A DNA stretch of 10,536 nt. Source: JBDSYA01 sp039925865. GTDB taxonomy: Bacteria; Bacteroidota; Ignavibacteria; Tepidaquicellales; Tepidaquicellaceae. Under the pieces are notes generated by a model. That model saw nothing but the letters and a program-made list of their open reading frames with translations, was not told the DNA's origin and ran no database searches. Position numbers and translations under genes: made by a program. Positions within the stretch are counted from its first letter, which is position 1; each line of letters starts with the position of its first letter. Below, one piece after another: positions 1 to 6,040 of the stretch. The stretch lies in contig JBDSYA010000313.1 in assembly GCA_039925865.1 (NCBI GenBank), forward strand, positions 1 through 10,536. The letters are read 5' to 3'.

Positions 1-32
1 AACCTTTGAAATTGAAAAGAGGTGGCATAAAA

Positions 33-190
33 TTATTTTTCAGTTACTTCATTGATGAGTGATTTCAATTCTTCTTTAACTTTTTCATTAGGTGGCGAAT
101 TGTGAATCAGTTCCTTAGCCCTGAATAATTCCGTTGATGTTTAAATTTTTACCGGCTTGCTTAATATCATTTGTGTTTATCCTGATTATT
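33..190 (-). pseudogene. Possible decayed coding remnant downstream of the GH19 gene
   Basis: Two stretches of plausible protein lie on the minus strand in different frames. One ends at a TAA at 115-117, shares the GH19 frame and reads NDIKQAGKNLNINGIIQG. The other runs from about 140 to the TAA at 33-35, is rich in Lys and Glu and ends in LKSLINEVTEK. Neither has a start codon, and the first is cut off from the GH19 gene by in-frame stops. Overlapping them as one helical tail needs a single frameshift near 115-130. This could be the 3' end of a broken gene, a lost C-terminal extension of the GH19 protein, or chance. I recognise no family. Confidence 0.25.
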
Positions 191-249
191 GAAAATAAGT
201 TTACGAGAATAACTTTTCAAAATAAATTATTATTGTTAAGAGGGTGTCT

Positions 250-894
250 TCAATTCATTATATTAATAGTTTTGGATTCAGCATTTGCAATTTTGTTATC
301 CGGGTTATGTAAATTCACAACATCCTTAACTTCTTCAGCTTTACTCTTATCCAAATAATCTAGATTTTTATAAAACTTTATAGCGATTGAGGCAATTAAA
401 TTTGCTCGATCCATGCCGTTGATAATTTTCCTTGCTCCGATCCAGTCCGTAGTATCCTCATCAAAATACATGTTAAGTTTATGCCTCGTAAAAATACCAT
501 CCCGCATTCCAATCATTAAAATATCAACGCTGTTCTTTGGTTCAAGTGCAAGGTCAGGATTATTAATAAAATCCACTCCTAAGATTCTGGAAAAACTTTT
601 ATAATTAAAAAACCAGGTCAGCTGGCACAATCCCCTGCCGTAATAGATCTGTCCGGTTTTGTAATGAGGCATGCCGTATTTTCTGTTTTTACCTTTCCCA
701 TGTTCTCTGATAGAAGAATTCCATGTGTGAGCTGATTCGTGATAAGCTGTAGCCATTACATATGCAAGCTGACGAAGATTTGTATAGCCATCATCGTCAT
801 CGTAATGATCGATAATTTTGTTGATAGTTTTTAATGCAGTTTTATTCAATGGTTTGTATGGGAAATTGCCGAATAGTTTTTCACGGTTAACCAT
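250..894 (-). CDS. GH19-family chitinase-like / endolysin-like lysozyme
   Basis: This 214-residue protein resembles the GH19 (COG3179, 'predicted chitinase') proteins that cleave beta-1,4-linked GlcNAc-containing glycans in chitin or peptidoglycan and often serve as phage endolysins. The motif AYHESAHTW at residues 50-58 carries the likely catalytic Glu53, and Glu64 in REHGKG is a candidate second acid. YYGRGLCQLTW at 84-94 is the typical GH19 substrate-cleft signature. ARKIINGMD at 154-162 is also typical of the family. A charged helical tail follows from about 180. No signal peptide or membrane segment is visible, so export would need a holin, lysis or another route. I chose the ATG at 892-894. 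An in-frame TTG at 931-933 would add 13 residues (MLKKLILKLNLQT) that do not look like part of the domain. The gene has no operon partner. The family call is strong; the peptidoglycan role is inferred. Confidence 0.85.
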   Translation of the reverse strand: MVNREKLFGNFPYKPLNKTALKTINKIIDHYDDDDGYTNLRQLAYVMATAYHESAHTWNSSIREHGKGKNRKYGMPHYKTGQIYYGRGLCQLTWFFNYKSFSRILGVDFINNPDLALEPKNSVDILMIGMRDGIFTRHKLNMYFDEDTTDWIGARKIINGMDRANLIASIAIKFYKNLDYLDKSKAEEVKDVVNLHNPDNKIANAESKTINIMN

Positions 895-1080
895 AGTTTG
901 TAAATTTAATTTTAAAATTAATTTTTTTAACAATTCTATGAGGTAACATCAGGTATAGTTTTACTTCGATCTACTATCAAAAATCATTCTGCTTAACACT
1001 TGTTAATTTTTGGAAATAATATTTCACCTAGTCAATGACTGAATAGGTCACATAACAAGGAAATCAAGAATCAGTCAGAA

Positions 1081-1119
1081 TTCGGAAGTCTATTGAAGCT
1101 GCTTCTGTAGACTTCCGAA
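1081..1119. repeat. Near-perfect inverted repeat (18-bp arms, 3-nt loop)
   Basis: The arms at 1081-1098 and 1102-1119 are complementary at 16 of 18 positions around the loop CTG at 1099-1101. Outer parts of the arms pair as TTCGGAAGTCTA with TAGACTTCCGAA. A third half-copy lies at 1151-1173 and matches 1076-1098 at 20 of 23 positions. No T-tract follows on either strand, so an intrinsic terminator is unlikely. The arrangement resembles REP or palindromic intergenic repeats. Confidence 0.75.
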
Positions 1120-1150
1120 GTCTTAGTAGCACTGACTCTAAAGTATTACT

Positions 1151-1173
1151 CAGACTTCGAAAGTCTATTGAAA
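1151..1173. repeat. Third partial copy of the 1081-1119 repeat arm
   Basis: This is a direct repeat of 1076-1098 with three mismatches. It contains its own short palindrome GACTTCGAAAGTC. It shows that the hairpin unit was duplicated or assembled from a repeated module. Confidence 0.6.
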
Positions 1174-1432
1174 AAAAATTAAGATGGTCTTTGTAAAGAA
1201 ATATATTTTTAGGAAAATTTATGTGAGAGTATAATTTTGAACCAAGCCGTGGGGAATTCATTACAATGGAAAATTTCACGAACGATATAATCATAAAATC
1301 GTGAATTTGTTTTGGAAAAGTTTCTTTAATTGTATTGCAATATACTAATTCTTTTCAAAAATAATTATTTGAATTTTACTACACAGAATTATAGTAATTA
1401 CAGTTGCATATTTACCGGCTTATATAATAAAA

Positions 1433-1480
1433 AAAGCCGAATTAACAAAATGTAAAGACTTTTGATTTTAATTCGGCTTT
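1433..1480 (-). terminator. Rho-independent terminator of the 54-aa ORF
   Basis: The arms at 1433-1445 and 1468-1480 are perfectly complementary over 13 bases (AAAGCCGAATTAA with TTAATTCGGCTTT) around a 22-nt loop. On the minus strand the hairpin is followed directly by a run of T with a TTATTAT tail, as expected of an intrinsic terminator. It lies 47 nt beyond the stop codon of the small minus-strand ORF at 1528-1692. No other minus-strand gene is close upstream. Confidence 0.75.
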
Positions 1481-1527
1481 GACGTAAAATGATTATCCCA
1501 TCCGGATACTGACAGTTATTTCAGGAG

Positions 1528-1692
1528 TTATATAATCAACTTATATCCGCAATTTGAATACTGAGCTACTGCCCTGTCAAATCTGGATCGCGGACCATAT
1601 TTAATCCTGTTTAAAATTGATAAAGATTCTGAATCATCAGATAATCCAATTGGGTTCTGCCTTCCGTTAAATAGATTCATTTTTAAAGTCAT
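1528..1692 (-). CDS. Small hypothetical protein, 54 aa, with its own terminator
   Basis: The ORF runs from an ATG at 1690-1692 to a TAA at 1528-1530. The product starts MTLKMNLFNGRQNP, has an acidic patch DDSE at 19-22, then a basic segment with Lys31, Arg35, Arg37 and Arg40, a single Cys48, and ends GYKLII. There is no signal peptide or membrane helix. A second ATG four codons in (1678-1680) is an alternative start. A run of ten A residues ends four bases before the start codon, a leader type that suits this low-Shine-Dalgarno group. Support for a real gene comes from ordinary amino-acid composition, the A-rich leader and the strong terminator just downstream on the same strand. I recognise no family. 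A small regulatory RNA in the same interval is the main alternative. Confidence 0.45.
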   Translation of the reverse strand: MTLKMNLFNGRQNPIGLSDDSESLSILNRIKYGPRSRFDRAVAQYSNCGYKLII

Positions 1693-1777
1693 GTTATTTT
1701 TTTTTTAAGATTAATAATTTCAATTGTATATATGGGTAGAGCGCATTTTTCGAAATTTGCAAATTATAAGGTTCATT

Positions 1778-1800
1778 ATTTCTTTTTGAGAAAAAGAAAT
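1778..1800. repeat. Perfect inverted repeat, 10-bp arms
   Basis: ATTTCTTTTT at 1778-1787 and AAAAAGAAAT at 1791-1800 are perfect complements around GAG. It is AT-only apart from one G-C pair per arm, so a weak hairpin in RNA. It abuts a GC-rich hairpin. Confidence 0.6.
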
Positions 1801-1801
1801 G

Positions 1802-1830
1802 ATAGTCCCGGTTTTGAGATCCGGGACTAT
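1802..1830. repeat. Perfect GC-rich inverted repeat, 10-bp arms
   Basis: ATAGTCCCGG at 1802-1811 and CCGGGACTAT at 1821-1830 are perfect complements around a 9-nt loop. Read on the minus strand it is followed by CATTTCTTTTT, so it could act as a distant terminator for the T9SS gene ending at 2125, about 295 nt upstream. It could equally be part of a dispersed palindromic repeat. Confidence 0.6.
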
Positions 1831-2124
1831 ATAGAGAAGTCATCTCGGCGGTAAGCTCGGACTTTTTGTCATGGCATGTGATTCGATTTGTCATTTGAGT
1901 AATTTTTTATTTACTGATACAAAAATACCAAGTTCGTGACCTATTTATAATAGAGGCATACTCACTATTTACATGAGTATAACTACTCATTTAAAAGTTT
2001 ACTATTTTGTCATATTTGTAAATAGGAAGAAAGAGTCTTTATCTAATATTATTAGTAATATCGAGAAAGGTAGCTGGTTAATAGGAATGAAAAATACAGA
2101 TTGTGAACAGGAAAATAAGATATG

Positions 2125-3159
2125 TTATTTTAAAAGGATCATTCGTTTAGTGGAAATGAAATTTCCCGCTGACATATTATAATAATATGCACCGCTTGGC
2201 AAGTACCTCCCATCAAAATCAACTTTGTATGAACCGTGGGATTGTTTCTCATTTATCAATACTGCAATATTATTGCCAAGCATATTATAAACTCTCAGGC
2301 TTACAAAGCTGCTTACCGACAGGTCATATTTAATAAATGTTTTAGGATTAAAAGGATTTGGATAATTTTGCTGCAATGTAAACTTTTCGGGAATGTTATT
2401 ACTTAATACTGTTACAGAAACAGGACTTCCAATCAGATTAAATATACAATTGTTAAGAAGATTTTTTGCATCACCTCTGTTGCTTACAGATGCATAGTTG
2501 AAACAAAAATTAATTATTTGAGGATTAATTACTGAGGGTGCTACTATAATTCCTGCTTTATCAGGAAAAACAGAAGTCCGGTAAAAACTTTGTGAGAACT
2601 TATCATTGTTGCATACATCCATATCGGAATTTTGAGCAAAATTTATTCCGATTGAAACAGGAAGAAAATTGGGTGAATTGAAAAGATTTGATGAAGTGTG
2701 TTCAGCAGCCACTAACAAATTTCCGCCATTGTGTGATACATATGCCTGAGTCTTTAAAATTTTTGTTCTGAATGCCGGATATTGATGAACGATAAATGAT
2801 ATGTATGCATTGTCCCCTCCTTCAATGATAGCATTTCCCCCTTCTTCTACATAAGTCTGCAAAGGCACTCTCATCGCACTGTTTGTCAATGCTGCAGGGT
2901 TATTCCCTGTTGATAGCATAACCAGCCTGTGTAAATTCAATAAATCAATTGTTACAGAATCTGCATGGATCGTGTTAACATGATAACCCAGTCCAACAGC
3001 ATCATTGACCATCAATAGCGCTGAAGAAGCATTGTCATTTAATATTACTAAAATATCTGTCAGAAGTGAATTTTGTTCATTTCGAAGATCTTTATAACCT
3101 GCATTGACTGAAGAAATACAAATTACAATGACGAATAATACTTTAAACAATATTTTCAT
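2125..3159 (-). CDS. Secreted protein with T9SS type A sorting domain and possible GATase1-like fold
   Basis: The 344-residue protein has a clear Sec signal peptide (residues 1-20, hydrophobic core LFKVLFVIVICISSV, cleavage near VNA-GY). Residues about 33-120 alternate strand and helix: an N-terminal DILVILND, then LVMLSTGNN, then a glycine-rich turn VEEGGNAIIEGGDN. That pattern recalls class I glutamine amidotransferase-like or ThuA-like folds, often found in surface proteins. No catalytic Cys nucleophile is evident there, so a binding role seems likelier. Residues 256-344 form the Por/T9SS C-terminal sorting domain, with QQNYPNPFNP at 263-272, LRVYNMLG, GSYKVDFDG, LPSGAYYY and terminal MILLK. 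This domain normally directs outer-membrane passage and is removed. The start is an ATG and the gene stands alone. Sorting domain: strong. Central fold: tentative. Confidence 0.85.
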   Translation of the reverse strand: MKILFKVLFVIVICISSVNAGYKDLRNEQNSLLTDILVILNDNASSALLMVNDAVGLGYHVNTIHADSVTIDLLNLHRLVMLSTGNNPAALTNSAMRVPLQTYVEEGGNAIIEGGDNAYISFIVHQYPAFRTKILKTQAYVSHNGGNLLVAAEHTSSNLFNSPNFLPVSIGINFAQNSDMDVCNNDKFSQSFYRTSVFPDKAGIIVAPSVINPQIINFCFNYASVSNRGDAKNLLNNCIFNLIGSPVSVTVLSNNIPEKFTLQQNYPNPFNPKTFIKYDLSVSSFVSLRVYNMLGNNIAVLINEKQSHGSYKVDFDGRYLPSGAYYYNMSAGNFISTKRMILLK

Positions 3160-3378
3160 AATAATTAACTTAGAATAATTTATAAAATAATGATTATAAA
3201 AAGGAAATCAAACATATTCCAATTATTGATTAAGATCCCAAAACTTAAAAGACGAATGAACATTAATATGAATCTCAATAAATTAGAATTTGATAATTGT
3301 AAATCGGGATCAGCAAAAGATATAAATTTATAATCACATTAATTATACTTATTTTGTTATAAATAAATCAAAATTAGT

Positions 3379-3876
3379 ATGGCAAATCAGTTCTCCTTTG
3401 ATATAGTTTCAGAAGTTGATCTTCAGGAACTGGATAATGCGATCAATCAGGCTTTAAAAGAAATTTTACAAAGATATGATTTCAAAGGAAGTAAAAGCGA
3501 GATAACTTTTAATAAGAAAGATAATGCTGTTAATGTAGCTTCTGATGATGAATACAGGCTTAAGTCAGTAATAGATATACTTCAGAATAAACTGATCAAA
3601 AGAAATATTTCAATTAAAGCTTTAAAGTATGGCGCGGTAGAACCGGCATCTCACAATTCAGTCAGGCAGGAAATTAAACTTCAGCAAGGTATAGAAAAAG
3701 AGGATGCAAAGAAAATTGTTAAGATAATCAAAGACAGCAAGATCAAAGTACAGGCTTCGATACAGGATGAACAGGTGCGGGTTACAGGGAAGGATAAAGA
3801 TGACCTTCAGTCCGTAATGAAATTAATAAAAGAATCCGAACTTGAATTTGCATTCCAGTTTACAAACTACAGATAG
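3379..3876 (+). CDS. yajQ: YajQ-family nucleotide (c-di-GMP) binding protein
   Basis: This is a full-length 165-residue member of the YajQ family (E. coli YajQ is about 163 aa), built of two tandem ferredoxin-like domains. Diagnostic segments are SFDIVSEVD at 6-14, RYDFKGS at 32-38, RQEIKLQQGIEKEDAKK in the middle, IKDSKIKVQASIQ at 116-128, VRVTGKDKDDLQ at 133-144 and FQFTNYR at the end. Family members bind nucleic acid or nucleotides, and the Xanthomonas and Pseudomonas proteins bind c-di-GMP and act with a transcription regulator. Whether this one does is unknown. The protein is cytoplasmic. The ATG start follows an A-rich leader. The gene is monocistronic, convergent with rlpA, with a hairpin in the 79-bp gap. 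Confidence 0.95.
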   Translation: MANQFSFDIVSEVDLQELDNAINQALKEILQRYDFKGSKSEITFNKKDNAVNVASDDEYRLKSVIDILQNKLIKRNISIKALKYGAVEPASHNSVRQEIKLQQGIEKEDAKKIVKIIKDSKIKVQASIQDEQVRVTGKDKDDLQSVMKLIKESELEFAFQFTNYR

Positions 3877-3920
3877 TATTTTATTTATTATTTGCACTAA
3901 ATACAAATTGAGCAATAAAA

Positions 3921-3948
3921 AAGCCGTTCAACATAAATTGAACGGCTT
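3921..3948 (-). terminator. Intrinsic terminator of rlpA, between convergent genes
   Basis: AAGCCGTTCAA at 3921-3931 pairs perfectly with TTGAACGGCTT at 3938-3948 around a 6-nt loop. On the minus strand the stem is followed by TTTTTT, starting about 7 nt after the rlpA stop codon. On the plus strand, 44 nt past the yajQ stop, only a weak AAATTTG follows. It should stop rlpA transcription well and may help end yajQ. Confidence 0.85.
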
Positions 3949-3955
3949 AAATTTG

Positions 3956-4879
3956 TTATGAGCCAATTTTAACTATTCTTACATTTAGACCACTATCCAC
4001 ATTTAACAGTTTTACTAAATCATCTTTCGTTTCCTGAAGAGTTTTAAAGTTACCTATATAAATGTTATGTATAGATGAACCTGCAGTTACTATCTCTTCA
4101 ATGAAAATATTATTGAATTTTTGCGACTCAAGCGTATTAATCAATTTGGAAGCTTTTTCTTTGTCCATGAAACTACCAACTTCCAAAGCGTAACCTGTAA
4201 GAAATTTTATCTTATTAGTTATTTCGAAATAATTGAAACCTTCATTTTCGGATTTTTCCACATATAAAATGGAATTTGCATCTGTAACATCCGGAGTAAG
4301 AACTTTTATTCTTATCTTCGAACTGCTAAAGATCTGATTTATCGCTTCGTCAGAAAGTTCTCCATTATTTGCAGAGTTTTCTATTCCTTCCACGAATATT
4401 TTTGAAGCCGGGGGGAATTCTTCTTCAAACAAGCTTACAGGAGAGATGTCTTCTACAATCTCTTCTTCAACTTCCTCTTCAGGATTATAAACTTCAATCC
4501 TGACCTGAGCAAGTCCGCCCATTTGAATATCATTTTTTGCGGCATTAGAGAGGTCAATAATTCTACCTCTTATAAATGGTCCTCTATCGTTGATTCTTAC
4601 AACAGTAGAGATGCCGTTATCTAGATTTGTCACCCTTAATAAGGTATTGAAAGGTAAGGTTTTATGTGCTGCCGTCATTTCATTAGTGTTAAATCGCTCT
4701 CCATTAGCGGTTTTCCTACCTTGAAATCCTGGGCCATACCATGAAGCCACACCTTCCTGAACAAATTCCGGATCTACATCCCTGATTTTAGCAAATAAAT
4801 CAGCATTTTGCTTCCAACTGATTAAGTTTGTTAAAACTAATGCGAATAAAATACCCGCAATAATTTTACTTTTACTCAA
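3956..4879 (-). CDS. rlpA: RlpA-like septal protein: DPBB plus SPOR domain
   Basis: The protein has 307 residues. Residues 5-21 form a hydrophobic N-terminal segment with no lipobox Cys, so it is an uncleaved anchor or signal peptide and not a lipoprotein like E. coli RlpA. Residues 43-131 are the double-psi beta-barrel, with ASWYGPGFQGRKTANGERF, TAAHKTLPFNT, RINDRGPF and GRIIDLSNAA. Glu61, His72, Asp98 and Asp109 are the conserved polar residues. Asn64 sits where some active homologues have Asp. Residues 133-155 are an acidic, probably flexible linker. Residues 229-305 fit a SPOR domain (ALEVGSF, later IYIGNF), which binds stem-peptide-free glycan at division septa. In Pseudomonas RlpA is a lytic transglycosylase on such glycan. 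The start is TTG, supported by AGGAG 8 nt upstream; no ATG is available nearby. Confidence 0.92.
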   Translation of the reverse strand: MSKSKIIAGILFALVLTNLISWKQNADLFAKIRDVDPEFVQEGVASWYGPGFQGRKTANGERFNTNEMTAAHKTLPFNTLLRVTNLDNGISTVVRINDRGPFIRGRIIDLSNAAKNDIQMGGLAQVRIEVYNPEEEVEEEIVEDISPVSLFEEEFPPASKIFVEGIENSANNGELSDEAINQIFSSSKIRIKVLTPDVTDANSILYVEKSENEGFNYFEITNKIKFLTGYALEVGSFMDKEKASKLINTLESQKFNNIFIEEIVTAGSSIHNIYIGNFKTLQETKDDLVKLLNVDSGLNVRIVKIGS

Positions 4880-5504
4880 ATGTATTTCTCCTATTTATTT
4901 ATCGAATATGTTTTTTTTTAAAACACTCGGTAGCACTGTTAGGTCAGTGCAAACTTAATCTTAGTTGTACTTGAAATAGAAAAGAACGATATGATTGTTG
5001 CTAAGAAATTTTTTAAATAAGTAAGTGATAAGTTACCCCTTTTAAACCTAAGTTACAACCCATTTTACCCCGTGGCACTTAACTTATATGTCATGGTAAT
5101 TGCACTAAAATCTTAAGTCGTTGAGAGCACTTAAGTAGTATAAATATAATGTTATTGTTTAATTATGGTTAATAATTTACTCGCATTATTTTGGTTGCAA
5201 TTATTAAATGGGTCCGATCGATCTTGTTATCATAGAAAACTCATTTGTGGATTAGACATCAACTCGAACCCTTACTGGGTGCACCAACGGCATTGGTATC
5301 ATTATTTAGTTATCTTCAAAAGTTCTGAATTCAATTGATAAGGTTTAACAAAATTCATTGATCAAGAAAATACATTTGTTTGTTAATTGTGAAATTGTAA
5401 TAAAATAATAACCGGAAAAGACCCAGCATTATGTTTCGAGAAATAGACCGCATCAGTAAAAAGTCCTGACAACACGGATAATCTTTAGAAATTTAAAGTA
5501 GGTA
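4880..5504. other. Long intergenic region upstream of rlpA
   Basis: No gene is evident in about 625 bases. Small structures are visible: GCACTG/CAGTGC pairing at 4934-4951 upstream of rlpA, CTTAAGT/ACTTAAG pairing at 5112-5135, and repeated TAAGT or CACTTAA words from 5025 to 5140. At 5265-5293 the text CGAACCC...GGGTGCACCA resembles a tRNA 3' end, but no cloverleaf can be built upstream. Stop codons are dense in all frames. Confidence 0.4.
4888..4892 (-). promoter_or_regulatory. Ribosome binding site AGGAG fixing the rlpA TTG start
   Basis: On the minus strand AGGAG ends 8 nt before the TTG codon at 4877-4879. It is the clearest Shine-Dalgarno sequence in the window and the best argument for a TTG start of rlpA. 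Confidence 0.65.
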
Positions 5505-5760
5505 TCAATATACTATTTGCCTTTGTTTTTCAATCCATTCAATTTTACCGTTTGATATTTCTACCTTTAAACTTTTTCCTTTATCCATTTGCTGATTAGA
5601 TAAAGTATCAAAATGAATTTTCTTTCAATTAACAATTTCCTAATATTTCTGATCAGCCGAAATAAAAGTATCGAATGGTTGCTTTTTGCGATATTTGGTT
5701 TGAAGAAAATGGGTGCTCAGTGTTTGTAGCTGTATTATAATGTTACAGTTTAGGTATGTC
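5505..5760 (-). pseudogene. Degraded minus-strand ORF with in-frame stops
   Basis: One minus-strand frame reads plausible protein from about 5760 down to a TGA at 5505-5507, broken by a TAG at 5640-5642 and a TGA at 5625-5627. The upstream part includes KKQPFDTFISADQKY. After the two stops the same frame continues KKIHFDTLSNQQMDKGKS and then VEISNGKIEWIEKQ. Conservation of frame across two stops and the ordinary composition suggest a decayed gene whose 5' end has been lost or replaced near the repeat at 5765-5841. The ATG at 5586-5588 could start a 27-codon peptide, but nothing else supports that. I recognise no family. Confidence 0.35.
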
Positions 5761-5764
5761 ATTG

Positions 5765-5841
5765 TTTTGTCATCCTGAGCATAGCGAAGGATCAAATCAC
5801 ATCGCTTTAATGGATTCTTCACTTCGTTCAGAATGACAAAA
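5765..5841. repeat. Imperfect palindromic dispersed-type repeat
   Basis: The ends are inverted copies: TTTTGTCATCCTGAG at 5765-5779 pairs with TTCAGAATGACAAAA at 5827-5841 at 13 of 15 positions. Weaker pairing extends inward (AGCGAAGGAT against ATTCTTCACTTCG). From memory, words such as GTCATCCTGAGC...GCGAAGGATC and TTCACTTCGTTCAGAATGAC recur between genes in many Bacteroidota and related genomes. Any reading frame through it, including the RYAQDD-type peptide on the minus strand, is therefore probably not a protein. Confidence 0.7.
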
Positions 5842-5842
5842 T

Positions 5843-6040
5843 TTGTTTATACTTTTAAACAATGGTCATTAAGACTTTCCTTTAGACCCTGCATCAATCA
5901 GTGTACATCACTATAGAAACAACATAGCAATAATTGATATCTAATAATATCTAATAGCATCTATCCACTAAATCTGCTTTGTAATTTCTTCAATGTTTAT
6001 TTAATTTCACCCGAATTTTACAAATCCAACAAAAGTAACA
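5843..6040. other. Leader region of the helicase gene
   Basis: This 198-bp stretch contains no gene. TATCTAATAATATCTAATAGCATCTA at about 5939-5964 has a short ATCTAATA repeat. No Shine-Dalgarno site precedes the helicase start; the last 20 bases are A-rich (AACAAAAGTAACA). Confidence 0.4.

Larger units (their letters stand above)
934..1432. other. Intergenic region upstream of the GH19 gene
   Basis: No convincing gene is visible in these 500 bases on either strand. The one notable structure is the hairpin and partial third copy at 1076-1173. The rest is AT-rich spacer with frequent stops. Minus-strand promoter elements for the GH19 gene should lie near 900-1000, but I see no clear match to a consensus. 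Confidence 0.5.
1693..2124. other. Intergenic region with paired hairpins
   Basis: No convincing gene is visible. The region contains an A10 tract (minus strand) in front of the 54-aa ORF, two abutting hairpins at 1778-1830, and a stretch at 1834-1895 with TTTGTCAT twice that looks like the edge of a dispersed intergenic repeat. Open frames on both strands here run through the hairpins or into the neighbouring gene and look non-coding. No terminator is obvious after the T9SS gene that ends at 2125. Confidence 0.45.

Noticed and set aside
134..358. Plus-strand hydrophobic ORF of 74 codons that might be a holin next to the lysin
   Set aside because: It lies antisense to the end of the GH19 gene, its codons mirror that gene's 3' part, and the product has many stop-adjacent low-complexity Leu/Ile runs typical of AT-rich antisense.
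1064..1294. Minus-strand ORF of 76 codons
   Set aside because: It spans the 1081-1119 palindrome and its third copy; the repeated IDFR words come from the DNA repeat, not from protein structure.
1694..1894. Minus-strand ORF of 66 codons
   Set aside because: It runs through both hairpins at 1778-1830 and the repeat-like stretch after them and ends in a poly-Lys tail from the T-tract; it reads as a translated repeat.
1042..1945. AATAGGTCAC at 1042-1051 and its inverted copy at 1936-1945 as ends of a mobile element
   Set aside because: A 10-bp match in AT-rich DNA 885 bp apart is near chance expectation, and the interval holds no transposase.
1973..2182. Plus-strand ORF of 69 codons with an ATG start
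   Set aside because: It overlaps the conserved end of the T9SS sorting domain gene in antisense, has no leader signal, and its product resembles no family.
5265..5293. tRNA-like 3' end (CGAACCC...GGGTGCACCA), possible tRNA gene or att site
   Set aside because: No acceptor, D or anticodon arm can be paired upstream, and the T-arm spacing is off by one. No integrase is present.
5640..5822. ORF starting MKNPLKRCDL with an RYAQDD motif, taken as an intact small gene
   Set aside because: Its first 20 or so residues are a translation of the dispersed palindromic repeat at 5765-5841. Only the downstream part was kept, as a degraded remnant.
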